Below are positions 6,617 to 15,362 of a DNA stretch of 17,026 bases, in pieces. Numbering within the stretch: position 1 is the stretch's first letter; every line of letters begins with the position of its first letter. Below the pieces are notes generated by a model. The model was not told where the DNA came from and did no database searches. It worked only from the letters and a program-made list of their open reading frames with translations. The position numbers were made by a program, and so were the translations under genes. The stretch is from NCBI GenBank assembly GCA_002391675.1, contig DGFM01000019.1:45106-62131 (forward strand), in the 5' to 3' direction. The DNA is from Cloacimonetes bacterium UBA3900. GTDB taxonomy: Bacteria > Cloacimonadota > Cloacimonadia > Cloacimonadales > Cloacimonadaceae.

Positions 6617-7522
6617 ATGTTTAAGAATTTTGACGAGATGACGAACTTCGTGAAAAGCAGGCGCAGAGGACGCGCAGTAATCGCCGCGGCACAGACCACC
6701 AGCGTGCTGGATGCCGCTATTTTGGCCTATAAAGAAGAGCTGGCAGATAGCACCTTGGTGGGAGATAAGGCTGCCATTATCGCCCTTTTGGAGGAGCTGG
6801 CTCCCGATCTGATCTCCAAATTTGAGATCATTGATACCGGTGCCGACCCCCTGGCTGCCGTCCATAAGTCAATAGATTTGGCCCACGAAGGCAAGGCAGA
6901 CCTCATTCTCAAAGGCAAAACTGAAAGTGCGACGATCATGAGAGCTGTTTTGGATAAAGACCACGGGCTCAGGCAGAGCGAGGTTGTCTCCGACGTCCTG
7001 GCCTACGAACATCCGGATGGCCTCCGCTTGATGAGCGATGGAGGCGTCAACCTCTGTCCCAATCTGAAAGAGATGGTTGCCATCGTTAAGAACAGCGTGA
7101 AAACCGCTCATGATATGGGGTGTGAGATGCCCAAGGTCGCTCTCCTTTCCGCCATAGAAGTGGTGAACCCCAAGATGGAATCCACGGTCAATGCCGCTAT
7201 CATCAGCAAGATGAATCAGCGGGGCCAGATCCCGGGCTGCATCGTGGAAGGCCCGCTTGCTTTTGACGGTGCGGTAGACATGAAGGCGGCAAAGCTCAAA
7301 GGTCTCACCGAAAGTGGAGTGGGTGGTCAGGCAGATGTTGTCATCGTGCCAAACATCGAAGCCGGCAACCTCTACGGCAAAATTGTCTCCCTCTATTGCG
7401 GCTATCGCGTGGCTCACTTTGTGGTGGGTACCAAGGTGCCAATCCTCATCCCTTCCAGAGCGGATGATGGTGAAAACAAGATGCTCTGCATGGCGATGGC
7501 GCTTGCCTGCATGGTGCGATAG
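6617..7522 (+). CDS. ptb: Phosphate butyryltransferase (phosphotransacylase family)
   Basis: Cytosolic enzyme interconverting butyryl-CoA (or a branched/related acyl-CoA) plus phosphate with the acyl phosphate and CoA. With a kinase this gives ATP by substrate-level phosphorylation. 301 residues, the Ptb length. Typical segments are DLILKGKTES, the stretch from MSDGGVNLCPN, the run KVALLSAIEVVNPKMEST, RGQIPGCIVEGPLAFD and VPNIEAGNLYGK. AAGGA at 6603-6607 precedes ATG 6617 by nine nt. The usual partner, butyrate kinase, is not in this window. Distinguishing acetyl from butyryl specificity rests on overall similarity to Ptb, so the acyl group is not certain. Confidence 0.85.
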   Translation: MFKNFDEMTNFVKSRRRGRAVIAAAQTTSVLDAAILAYKEELADSTLVGDKAAIIALLEELAPDLISKFEIIDTGADPLAAVHKSIDLAHEGKADLILKGKTESATIMRAVLDKDHGLRQSEVVSDVLAYEHPDGLRLMSDGGVNLCPNLKEMVAIVKNSVKTAHDMGCEMPKVALLSAIEVVNPKMESTVNAAIISKMNQRGQIPGCIVEGPLAFDGAVDMKAAKLKGLTESGVGGQADVVIVPNIEAGNLYGKIVSLYCGYRVAHFVVGTKVPILIPSRADDGENKMLCMAMALACMVR

Positions 7523-7525
7523 AAG

Positions 7526-7990
7526 ATGAATCTGGGCCTGATTCAGTTTGGCAAAACAAAGGATCGCTGGCTGCAAGAAGGCATAGATGAATATCTCAAA
7601 CGCCTGGAACCTTGGCACAGGGTTCAGATCATCCAATTGCCGGATGCATCGATCAAAAACAACCCTGATGCCCGCGCCGTGATGCAGAAGGAAGCAGAAG
7701 CCGCGCTCAAGGTTATCCAGGCTGATGATTATGTGATTGTGTTGGATGAAGCGGGAAAGCAGTACAATTCCCTTGATTTTTCCGCATTTCTGACTAACTT
7801 ATCAGATAAGCGAAGAGTGCTCTTTGTAATCGGTGGAGTGTTCGGCGTGGACGAGAGCCTGAAAGCACGAGCAGATGCGCTCATGAGCCTGTCGCCACTC
7901 ACATTCACCCATCGCATGGCACGCTTGGTGCTGATCGAACAAATCTACCGTGCCTGCATGATACGCAGCGGTAGGAAATACCATATCTAA
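7526..7990 (+). CDS. rlmH: 23S rRNA (pseudouridine1915-N3)-methyltransferase RlmH
   Basis: SPOUT methyltransferase acting on helix 69 of 23S rRNA in the assembled ribosome. 154 residues, as expected for the family. Diagnostic parts are VLDEAGKQYNS, FVIGGVFGVD at about 100-109 (the SAM-binding glycine loop), and SLSPLTFTHRMARLVLIEQ at 121-139, followed by IYRA and the C-terminal KYHI. It starts three nt after the previous stop, suggesting translational coupling. Confidence 0.93.
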   Translation: MNLGLIQFGKTKDRWLQEGIDEYLKRLEPWHRVQIIQLPDASIKNNPDARAVMQKEAEAALKVIQADDYVIVLDEAGKQYNSLDFSAFLTNLSDKRRVLFVIGGVFGVDESLKARADALMSLSPLTFTHRMARLVLIEQIYRACMIRSGRKYHI

Positions 7991-7994
7991 AGGA
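7991..7994 (+). promoter_or_regulatory. Ribosome binding site of the small OadG-like gene
   Basis: AGGA directly after the rlmH stop codon, eight nt before ATG 8003. It is the main evidence that the 50-codon frame is translated. Confidence 0.65.
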
Positions 7995-8002
7995 TTTTAA
8001 CC

Positions 8003-8155
8003 ATGTTTCAACCTGACGCAAACACGATGGAAAACTTCCGCTGGGCCTTGTATGTCCTCATGCAAGGCATGGGCGGGGTGTTCCTGTTTATGGGTATCTT
8101 TTACCTGTTGATCTGGGCTTTGGGGAAAATCTTTAAACCAAAAACACGACCATGA
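8003..8155 (+). CDS. Small membrane protein, OadG/decarboxylase gamma-like (50 aa)
   Basis: A 50-residue frame from ATG 8003 to TGA 8153-8155. It has a well-placed RBS and a 4-nt ATGA overlap with the next start, which is strong evidence that it is real. A short polar N-terminus (MFQPDANTMENF) is followed by one membrane helix, about 17-41, reading LYVLMQGMGGVFLFMGIFYL and on, then a basic tail (KIFKPKTRP). The L-x-x-G-M-G-x-V-F-x-F pattern is that of OadG-type gamma subunits of sodium-pumping decarboxylases, which hold the carboxyltransferase on the membrane beta subunit. An oadB gene lies 6 kb downstream. It is shorter than common OadG proteins (about 80-120 residues) and lacks their extended C-terminal tail. 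Any single-span protein is the alternative. Confidence 0.65.
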   Translation: MFQPDANTMENFRWALYVLMQGMGGVFLFMGIFYLLIWALGKIFKPKTRP

Positions 8156-11100
8156 AAAAGCTGTATATACTACTGATCGCCTTACTGGCAGCGCTTTCAA
8201 TGCCAGCTGCCGTAACTGTGCTGTCCTCTGATGCTTATCAGAGTCAGGTGGAGTTTGTCCTGGGTGATTATGCCATCCGGGAGCAGGATTCTTTTGCCAG
8301 AATCAGTGTGCCCCATATGGCGTATCCACACCTCCCAGGGGCACCAGGACTGCCCCTTGAAGAGTTTAAGATCGCACTGCCTCCTGCCGGCAATATCGTG
8401 TGGACTCTCACCGTGCTGGAAGAAGAGCAAGTGTCATTGAACCACCGAGTTATGCCTGTGCCTTACGTTTCTGCACAGGAAAGCGGCATGAGCCAATATC
8501 ACTATCGGGTGGATGAAAGCCTCTATGCAAGCGCTTCTGGTGGCTATGTCACAGAGCTGGAGCCGGATATCTTCCGGGGTTACAGCTTCACTTCCCTGAG
8601 GGTGAATCCCTTCCAATATGATGGACAACGCAGCTTGCGCATTCTCAAGCGTGCCATCATCAACATCAAGATCAGTGGGGATGTTTCCTACAAGTCCACA
8701 GTTGTACAGGATGGATTGGCCGGGCTCTTTCTGGATGCAGTGATCAATCCCGCTCAGGCTCAAAACTGGAAACAGCACTTCAGAACCAGCATCAATCATG
8801 CGCCCTTCTCCGAGGCAGATTACTGGCTCAAGATCGAAGTGGATAAGAATGGCATATATCAGCTTACCCGGCAAAACCTTAGCTCGCTCCCTCTGGACGA
8901 CGTAGACCCCCGCACTATCAGGATGTTCTCCACAGGCGGTGCGGTAAATCCACCCGCGGTGCAAACCGCCGGGCCCGAGTTTAAAGAAATCCCCATCAGG
9001 GTGATAGGCGAGGAAGATGGGCACTTTGATGCCTCCGACAAGATCATCTTCTTCGGTGAAAACCGCGATGGACTGGATAAGACAGCCGAGCTGGGCACCC
9101 TGGTGGCTAGCACTGTTTTCAATCCTTACAGCCTGAATGGCGTTTACTGGCTCACCTTCGGTGGCAGCTTCTCCACGCCTCCCTTGAGGATACAGATGCA
9201 GGATTTGTATAGCAGTTCAAACTCCTCCACGAGCAACCATACCACCAGCTCTCGCTATGAGAAAGAATCCCATCGCATTGATCCCTACAGCTTTGAATGG
9301 TATAGCGATAAGCTTTTTGGTATGACGACTGCAGATTACATCTTCAATCTCGACCTGAATGATGTCGATCCCGATGGCCTCAATAGCATCAAACTTACCC
9401 TCCGCCATGAAGGAGCGGCGAGCTATGATAGTGTATCCCACAAGATCAGGGTCTGGGTAAACGAGCAAGAGATACAGCCTCCCAGCCCGGGTTATTTCGG
9501 CTGGAGGGGCCCATCATATTATACTTTGACGAGGAACGGAGTCAACCTGCGCGACGGAGAAAACACAGTCCGCATCCGGGTGTTGAGGGCCAAGTCGGTA
9601 AACCTTTTTCTGGATTACATCCACATCGCTTATCAGCAGAAGCTCAAGAAGGGCTCAGGGCAGTTTATGATCAATGGGCCGGATAGCGTGGCAGAAACCA
9701 GGATAGCCTACCAGATGCAGACAAGCAGTTCCGGCGTGGAAGTCTATCGAATCGGCAGCTCCTTTGCGGATGTGAAGCAGGTGCCCTGGCAGGCAGGAGC
9801 GGATGTTTTCATCTCTCCCAGCAACAACAAGACAAGGTTTGTGCTCACCCAGCCCAACGAGTACTACAGCCCCGTTTCAGTCAGCTTAGCCGATGCTCAA
9901 GACCTCACCCTGGATACTTCCCAGGTAGACCACATCATCATCGCCCCGGAAGAGTTTCTGGAGCAAGCCTCCACGCTGGCGTCCATGTACCAGGAGTTTT
10001 ACGATCTCAGTGTCAGGATTGTCGATCAGGCAGATATTATCGACCAATTCACCGGCGGTCATCCTGATCCCCTGGCCATCCGCCAATACCTGCGCTATGT
10101 ATACAAAAACTTCACTGCCCCTCAGCTTCAGGGTGTGACACTTCTGGGCACAGGAACCATAGATTGGCGCAACAAATCCCGCATCTCCACTCCCAAAAAC
10201 AAGATGATGGTCTATATGCAAGGTGCCACTTCATCCGATGACTACTATGTCATGATGGATTCCAAAGACTATCCCGAGCTGATCATCGGGCGCTACCCCG
10301 TTCGCAACACAACAGAGCTCAACACCATGCTCTCCAACTATCGCGACTATGTGAGCGATCCCACACCCGGCTGGTGGCGCAATTCCATGGTCTTCCTGGC
10401 AGATGATCTCTACAACGGCAGCGACCCCGTTGCAGAATCTTACCACACCCAGCAGATGGAAAGAGCTGCCAACCTGATGCACAAGAGCGTGAGGATAAAC
10501 AAGATCTTTGGCTGGGAATACGACTATGATGAATACCAAAACAAGCCCGGCGCCAGGGATGACATGATCGGCTCCATCAATGAAGGTGTGCTGGTGTGGT
10601 ATTACGTGGGTCATGGCAGCTATGATTCCTTGGGCGCTGAAGACTATTTCAATGGTGCCACAGATATGGTCAGGCTCCACAACGCCGACAAGCTGCCCCT
10701 CTTTATCGCTGCTGCCTGCAGCGTGTCAAATTATGACCATTGGGGCTATGACAGTCTGGGCGACAAGCTTGTTTTGCAGGACAACTACGGCTGCATCGCC
10801 AGTTACGCTGCCACCCGCAGGGGTGGGGGCGAGGCAAATACCCGCCTGGTGGACTTGATGTTTGAAGAGATGATCGGCAAGCGCCATCCCCTGGGAATAA
10901 GCATTATGGCCTCCAAGCTGCGTTCAAACTACAATTCCAACGACCTGTATTTTGTCCTCTTGGGAGATCCAACCCTCAGGATCAATACTCCCATCAGAGA
11001 CAGTCTGTTAACCGTTGATGGCAGCGCGACCTCAGCGGTATTGTGTTCTCGTCAGCAATCCCATGTGGAAGGCTCCTTCGGCCCTTATACGGGCAACGGC

Positions 11101-11997
11101 ACAGCCAGTTTGCGGCTCTTTGACAGCGGCCGAAACTACAACCTGGGCTCCAATCCTGTCAGCCAGCAAGGCAACCAGCTCTTCAAAGGTGATGTATCGG
11201 TGAATAACGGCAGCTATCAAGGCGGCTTTATCGTTCCCGACGATGTCACCAACGGCAACACCGGCTCCGTCATGTGCTATATCTGGGACGACACAACCAA
11301 GCAGGATTATCTGAACTACTTCTATCCCGTAAACACGCGGGACAACGCCGTTGCGGTGGAAAACGACGGCCCGCCCAAGATAGAGCTCTTTTTGGGAACC
11401 ATGGATTTTAGAGACGGAGACGTGGTACCTGCCTCCACCACGCTGATAGCCAAGATTTCAGACGGGAACGGCATCAACGTCACCGGCAGCTCCGGACACC
11501 ATATCTTCCTGGTGATTGACGACGCCGCACAGCCCATCCCCGTCACGGAATACTTCAATTACAACAAGGACTCCTTCACGGACGGCATCCTGCGCTATCC
11601 GCTCCCCAAGCTGTCTGAAGGGCCTCACACCGTTCAAGTGATCGCATTTGACAACTTCAACCTGCCCTCAGTGGCAAACACCCACTTTGTTGCCAAACAC
11701 AGCTCAGAGCTTTCCATCCAGAGGTTGCTCCCCTACCCAAATCCCATGGAAGATGACGGATACATCACCTTCATCCTCAGCGAAGAAGCTTCTTTGGATA
11801 TCGGCATCTACACCGTCACCGGCAAGAGGGTAAAGCGCATCAAGACCCTGGGAAGAGAAGGCTTTAACCAGATTCCCATCGATGCCAGGGACAACAACGG
11901 CAACCGCTTGGCAAACAACACTTATTTCATTAAAATCAAAGCCAAAGCCGCTTCCAAGAGCACAGAAGCCACCGAGCGGCTGGTAATATACAAATAG
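8152..11997 (+). CDS. Secreted C25 (gingipain/PorU-type) cysteine peptidase with C-terminal sorting domain
   Basis: 1281-residue exported protein. Signal peptide 1-19 (MKK, Leu/Ala core). A gingipain-like pro-region is suggested by PGAPGLPLEEFKIALPPAG near 62-80. The peptidase domain lies about 600-940: a Rossmann-like half containing LGTGTIDWR, then the catalytic His821 in YYVGHGS and Cys856 in AAACSVSNYDHW, then YGCIASYAATRRGGG and LLGDPTLRI. This order, with the TRR and LGDP segments, is closer to PorU, the type IX secretion sortase, than to Arg/Lys-gingipain. The C-terminal about 90 residues (from YPNP at 1195) form a T9SS type A/FlgD-like domain with IGIYTVTGKRVKRI and NRLANNTYFIKIKA. 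Expected at the cell surface. Sortase versus protease cannot be settled here; no other T9SS gene is present in the window. It starts inside the OadG-like stop. Confidence 0.85.
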   Translation: MKKLYILLIALLAALSMPAAVTVLSSDAYQSQVEFVLGDYAIREQDSFARISVPHMAYPHLPGAPGLPLEEFKIALPPAGNIVWTLTVLEEEQVSLNHRVMPVPYVSAQESGMSQYHYRVDESLYASASGGYVTELEPDIFRGYSFTSLRVNPFQYDGQRSLRILKRAIINIKISGDVSYKSTVVQDGLAGLFLDAVINPAQAQNWKQHFRTSINHAPFSEADYWLKIEVDKNGIYQLTRQNLSSLPLDDVDPRTIRMFSTGGAVNPPAVQTAGPEFKEIPIRVIGEEDGHFDASDKIIFFGENRDGLDKTAELGTLVASTVFNPYSLNGVYWLTFGGSFSTPPLRIQMQDLYSSSNSSTSNHTTSSRYEKESHRIDPYSFEWYSDKLFGMTTADYIFNLDLNDVDPDGLNSIKLTLRHEGAASYDSVSHKIRVWVNEQEIQPPSPGYFGWRGPSYYTLTRNGVNLRDGENTVRIRVLRAKSVNLFLDYIHIAYQQKLKKGSGQFMINGPDSVAETRIAYQMQTSSSGVEVYRIGSSFADVKQVPWQAGADVFISPSNNKTRFVLTQPNEYYSPVSVSLADAQDLTLDTSQVDHIIIAPEEFLEQASTLASMYQEFYDLSVRIVDQADIIDQFTGGHPDPLAIRQYLRYVYKNFTAPQLQGVTLLGTGTIDWRNKSRISTPKNKMMVYMQGATSSDDYYVMMDSKDYPELIIGRYPVRNTTELNTMLSNYRDYVSDPTPGWWRNSMVFLADDLYNGSDPVAESYHTQQMERAANLMHKSVRINKIFGWEYDYDEYQNKPGARDDMIGSINEGVLVWYYVGHGSYDSLGAEDYFNGATDMVRLHNADKLPLFIAAACSVSNYDHWGYDSLGDKLVLQDNYGCIASYAATRRGGGEANTRLVDLMFEEMIGKRHPLGISIMASKLRSNYNSNDLYFVLLGDPTLRINTPIRDSLLTVDGSATSAVLCSRQQSHVEGSFGPYTGNGTASLRLFDSGRNYNLGSNPVSQQGNQLFKGDVSVNNGSYQGGFIVPDDVTNGNTGSVMCYIWDDTTKQDYLNYFYPVNTRDNAVAVENDGPPKIELFLGTMDFRDGDVVPASTTLIAKISDGNGINVTGSSGHHIFLVIDDAAQPIPVTEYFNYNKDSFTDGILRYPLPKLSEGPHTVQVIAFDNFNLPSVANTHFVAKHSSELSIQRLLPYPNPMEDDGYITFILSEEASLDIGIYTVTGKRVKRIKTLGREGFNQIPIDARDNNGNRLANNTYFIKIKAKAASKSTEATERLVIYK

Positions 11998-12009
11998 GAA
12001 CCCCTCTCC

Positions 12010-13395
12010 ATGCTTATTTACAACACAGCTACCCACAAGAAAGAGACCTTCGTCCCCATCGAAGAAGGCAAGGTAAAGCTCTACGCTTGCGGCCCCACGG
12101 TGTACGACTTCTTTCACATCGGCAACGCCCGCGCCTTCCTCTTCTTTGACGTGATGCGAAGGTATTTTGAATACAAAGGTTACGATGTTACCTACGTGCA
12201 AAACATCACCGATATAGAAGACAAGATCATCGCCCGCTCCATTGAGGAAGGAATCCCCTACGACCAATTTGCCTCCAAATATGCAGATGCTTTCCTGCAG
12301 GATTCCAAAGCCTTGGGCATCAAACCGCCGCATCATCAACCCCGTGCCACAGAGTTTATGGCAGAGATTATCGCCCTCATCGAAGAGCTGATCAAGCGCG
12401 GCTATGCCTACGAGGTGGAGGGAGACGTGTATTTTGACACCGCCAAGCTACCGGAATACGGCTCTTTGAGCGGTAAAAGGATAGAGGACCAGAAGGTTGG
12501 CGCCCGCGTGGCGGAAAACGTGCTCAAGCGCAATCCCACAGACTTCACCCTCTGGAAACGCAGCAAGCCCAACGAGCCCATCTGGCAAAGCCCCTGGGGA
12601 GAAGGACGCCCCGGCTGGCACAGCGAATGCGTGGTGATGAGCCAGCATTATCTGGGCGAGACTTTCGACATCCATGGCGGCGGCGTAGACCTCGTCTTCC
12701 CGCACCATGAAAACGAACTGGCCCAGGCCAGAGCTATCTCCGGCAATCCTTTGGCAAACTATTGGGTGCACAATGGCTTCCTCAATATCGAGGGCGAAAA
12801 GATGAGCAAGAGCCTGGACAACTTCTTCACCGCACGTGACATCCTCAAGCAGCACAGCGCAGAAGCCATCCGCTTCTTCTTCCTTTCCAAACACTATCGC
12901 AGTCCCATAGACTTCAACCGTGAGATCATCGAGGAATCCGAGCGTGCAGTTGGAAACTTCCGCCAAAGCCTCAAGGATATTGACTTCCTCACTCTGGACG
13001 AAGCCTTCGAGCCCGGGCCCGAGCTGCAGAAGCTGGAAGCCGAGTTCCAGGCAGCTATGGATGACGATTTCAACAGCGCCAAAGCCATTGCTGTGCTCTT
13101 TGAGATCAATGGGCTGATCCGCAACCGCCAGCTACCCCTCGAAGAGCGTCAGGACGCCGCCCGGATGCTGGTGAAGCTGGGTCGGGTGCTGGGCTTTTTC
13201 CAAAACCTGGAAGAGGCGGAAACGTTGCCGGATCAAAGCAAACAGCTGATAGAGCTGATTATCAAATATCGTGCTCAAGCCAGAGCAGACAAAAACTGGG
13301 CTCTCTCAGACGAGATCAGAGCCGACCTCGCCGCCTTGGGAATCGAGCTCAAGGACACACCCACCGGCGCTGAATGGTCTTACAAGGAGCAGTAA
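12010..13395 (+). CDS. cysS: Cysteinyl-tRNA synthetase
   Basis: Class I synthetase charging tRNA-Cys. 461 residues, the standard length. HIGN signature at 36-39 within FFHIGNAR; KMSKS at 264-268. The zinc site that selects cysteine is complete: Cys27 (ACGPTVYD), Cys207 (WHSEC), His232 and Glu236 (FPHHENE). The C-terminus keeps the anticodon-binding segment, ending in GIELKDTPTGAEW. AGGA overlaps the previous gene's stop, with ATG 12 nt after that stop. Two nt separate it from the next gene. Confidence 0.97.
   Translation: MLIYNTATHKKETFVPIEEGKVKLYACGPTVYDFFHIGNARAFLFFDVMRRYFEYKGYDVTYVQNITDIEDKIIARSIEEGIPYDQFASKYADAFLQDSKALGIKPPHHQPRATEFMAEIIALIEELIKRGYAYEVEGDVYFDTAKLPEYGSLSGKRIEDQKVGARVAENVLKRNPTDFTLWKRSKPNEPIWQSPWGEGRPGWHSECVVMSQHYLGETFDIHGGGVDLVFPHHENELAQARAISGNPLANYWVHNGFLNIEGEKMSKSLDNFFTARDILKQHSAEAIRFFFLSKHYRSPIDFNREIIEESERAVGNFRQSLKDIDFLTLDEAFEPGPELQKLEAEFQAAMDDDFNSAKAIAVLFEINGLIRNRQLPLEERQDAARMLVKLGRVLGFFQNLEEAETLPDQSKQLIELIIKYRAQARADKNWALSDEIRADLAALGIELKDTPTGAEWSYKEQ
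13384..13389 (+). promoter_or_regulatory. Ribosome binding site deciding the beta-propeller start
   Basis: AAGGAG inside the end of cysS, eight nt before ATG 13398. It supports that start over an in-frame upstream ATG at 13374, which would add residues from within cysS. Confidence 0.7.
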
Positions 13396-13397
13396 TC

Positions 13398-14225
13398 ATG
13401 AACAAAGCCTTCAAATCTTACCTGTTCGTCTCCATCCTCATCCTGATCGGCGTGCTCGTCGCCCTCTTCTTCATCCTGAGGGCACAGCCCAAGCTCAGCA
13501 GCCCCAAGAGCATCACCTACGATGCCCTGGGCGAAAGATTCCTCATCTCAAACCTGGGCAATCACTCCATCGTGGCCATGGATGCGGAAGGCAAGCTCAG
13601 CAATGTGATCAAGAAAGGGATCAACAACCCACGTGGCATCACGATGAGAGGCCAGGAGCTATTGGTGGCAGATGACGACAAGCTGCACTTCATAGACCCC
13701 GATCCGGGCATCATCACCAAGACTGTAACCATCGAAGGCGCCAAGCTGCTCAACGACGTAGCGGTAGACGAGCTGGGCGCCATCTACCTCACAGATATAG
13801 ACGCAGAATGTATCTGGAGGCTGGACAGACAGGGCTCCAACCCCACACAGTTTACCAGCAAGCTGATGCAGCAGCCAAGCTCTCTCTACTTTGACAAGCC
13901 GCGTCGTCAGATGCTTGTGGTGAGCATGGGGCAGAGGCAGCCCATCATCCTTTTCAGCACCAAAACCAATGAATTCAGCGTCTTCAAAGACACTATGTAT
14001 TCACAACTAAGCGGCATCCAAGCGGATGATCTGGGCCGCATCTTTTTCAGCTCTCTCCAGGAGCAGGCTGTGTTTATGATCCCGCAAGCCCAAAACCGCT
14101 TCATCCTCTTTGAACAAAACCTGAAGTCCCCTGCAGACCTGTATTGGCACGAGCCCACCAACGAGCTTTTGCTGCCGCTCACGCAGGAAAACAGAATTGT
14201 AAGATTAGCCTTGGACGAAGACTAA
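13398..14225 (+). CDS. Membrane-anchored NHL/SMP-30-like beta-propeller protein, function unknown
   Basis: 275 residues. One N-terminal membrane span at about 7-28 with no clear cleavage site suggests an uncleaved anchor and a periplasmic or extracytoplasmic domain. The remainder is built of repeats of roughly 40 residues of the pattern (P/L)xx(I/L)xxDxxGxxxxxD/N, for example PKSITYDALGERFLISN, NDVAVDELGAIYLTDID and SGIQADDLGRIFFSS. This is what a six-bladed NHL or SMP-30/gluconolactonase propeller looks like. Such domains bind ligands or proteins, and some are lactonases; I see no basis for choosing an activity. It sits between cysS (2 nt) and oadB (29 nt). Confidence 0.75.
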   Translation: MNKAFKSYLFVSILILIGVLVALFFILRAQPKLSSPKSITYDALGERFLISNLGNHSIVAMDAEGKLSNVIKKGINNPRGITMRGQELLVADDDKLHFIDPDPGIITKTVTIEGAKLLNDVAVDELGAIYLTDIDAECIWRLDRQGSNPTQFTSKLMQQPSSLYFDKPRRQMLVVSMGQRQPIILFSTKTNEFSVFKDTMYSQLSGIQADDLGRIFFSSLQEQAVFMIPQAQNRFILFEQNLKSPADLYWHEPTNELLLPLTQENRIVRLALDED

Positions 14226-14239
14226 GTCTTGTAAGTATA

Positions 14240-14244
14240 AGGAG
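14240..14244 (+). promoter_or_regulatory. Ribosome binding site of oadB
   Basis: AGGAG ten nt before ATG 14255. It decides this start over an in-frame upstream ATG at 14144, which would lie within the propeller gene and precede the natural hydrophobic N-terminus. Confidence 0.75.
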
Positions 14245-14254
14245 ATATTTTACA

Positions 14255-15355
14255 ATGGAGATTATCACACGTGGCCTGAGCCTCCTCACTTGGGAACAAG
14301 TATTGATGATGCTGATCGGAGTGGTGTTGATCTGGCTGGCAATCGCCAAAAAGTATGAACCCGCTCTGTTGCTGCCCATAGGTTTTGGCACCATTTTGGC
14401 CAATATCCCGCTTTCAGCAGCCGTGGGCGAAGGCGGTGCCCTCACCGTGCTCTTCGATGCCGGCATCCGCACCGAGCTCTTCCCCTTGCTTATCTTCATC
14501 GCCATCGGCGCTATGATCGACTTTTCTCCGCTCTTGCAAAACCCATCCATGCTGCTCTTCGGTGCAGCCGCTCAACTGGGAATATTTGTGACCATTGCTT
14601 TGGCCACCCTCTTCGGTTTTTCCCTCCAGGAAGCCGGCGCCATCGGCATCATCGGAGCCGCAGATGGCCCCACCTCCATCTATGTGGCAAACCGTTTTGC
14701 ACCCTCATTGATGGGCCCAATCTCCGTGGCAGCCTATTCTTATATGGCCCTCGTACCCATCATCCAACCGCCCATCATCCGTCTGCTCACCACCAAAGAA
14801 GAGCGCAAGATCCGCATGGACTACAGCAGCAGCGACGTACCCAAGATTGTGAAGATCATCTTTCCCATCCTCATCACCGTCATAGCGGGCATCTTGGTTC
14901 CGGAAAGCGTGTCACTGATCGGCTTTCTCATGTTTGGCAACCTGATCCGCGAATGCGGCGTGCTGGAAAGCCTCTCCAAAAGCGCCCAAAACGAACTGGG
15001 CAACCTCGTAACCATCCTGCTCGGAATCACCGTCGCCTCCACCATGAAAGCGGAAGCCTTTCTCAGAGTGCAGACCATCTTCATCATGTTGCTGGGCCTC
15101 GTTGCCTTTGTCTTTGACACCGCGGGAGGTGTACTCTTTGCCAAGCTGCTCAACCTCATCCGCAAAAAGAAGATCAACCCCATGATCGGCGCCTGCGGCA
15201 TCTCAGCCTTCCCCATGAGCGCCAGAGTGGTTCACCAGATGGGGCAGAAAGAAGACCCCTTCAACTTCCTGCTCATGCCCGCCGTCAGCGTAAACGTAGG
15301 CGGTCAGATAGGTTCCGTGATTGCGGGTGGGCTGGTCCTGGCGCTGCTATCCTGA
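14255..15355 (+). CDS. oadB: Sodium-pumping decarboxylase beta subunit (OadB/MmdB/GcdB family)
   Basis: Integral membrane subunit that decarboxylates carboxybiotin and exports Na+ in oxaloacetate, methylmalonyl-CoA or glutaconyl-CoA decarboxylases. 366 residues, close to MmdB/GcdB length and shorter than enterobacterial OadB. Family marks: KKYEPALLLPIGFG near the N-terminus; IIGAADGPTSIY with Asp137, the conserved Na+/proton-binding aspartate; GNLIRECGVLESL; and the C-terminal GISAFPMSARVVHQ...DPFNFLLMPAVSVNVGGQIGS. It is almost wholly hydrophobic apart from a charged loop near 180-200 (KEERKIRMDY). The carboxyltransferase and biotin carrier are not in the window, so the substrate is unknown. 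A gamma-like gene lies at 8003. Confidence 0.92.
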   Translation: MEIITRGLSLLTWEQVLMMLIGVVLIWLAIAKKYEPALLLPIGFGTILANIPLSAAVGEGGALTVLFDAGIRTELFPLLIFIAIGAMIDFSPLLQNPSMLLFGAAAQLGIFVTIALATLFGFSLQEAGAIGIIGAADGPTSIYVANRFAPSLMGPISVAAYSYMALVPIIQPPIIRLLTTKEERKIRMDYSSSDVPKIVKIIFPILITVIAGILVPESVSLIGFLMFGNLIRECGVLESLSKSAQNELGNLVTILLGITVASTMKAEAFLRVQTIFIMLLGLVAFVFDTAGGVLFAKLLNLIRKKKINPMIGACGISAFPMSARVVHQMGQKEDPFNFLLMPAVSVNVGGQIGSVIAGGLVLALLS

Positions 15356-15362
15356 GGCTGGA

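Noticed and set aside
13271..13675. Plus-strand frame spanning the cysS/propeller junction
   Set aside because: It is out of frame with both genes, each of which has strong motifs or a good RBS, and its product is Pro/Gln/Arg-rich with no family resemblance.
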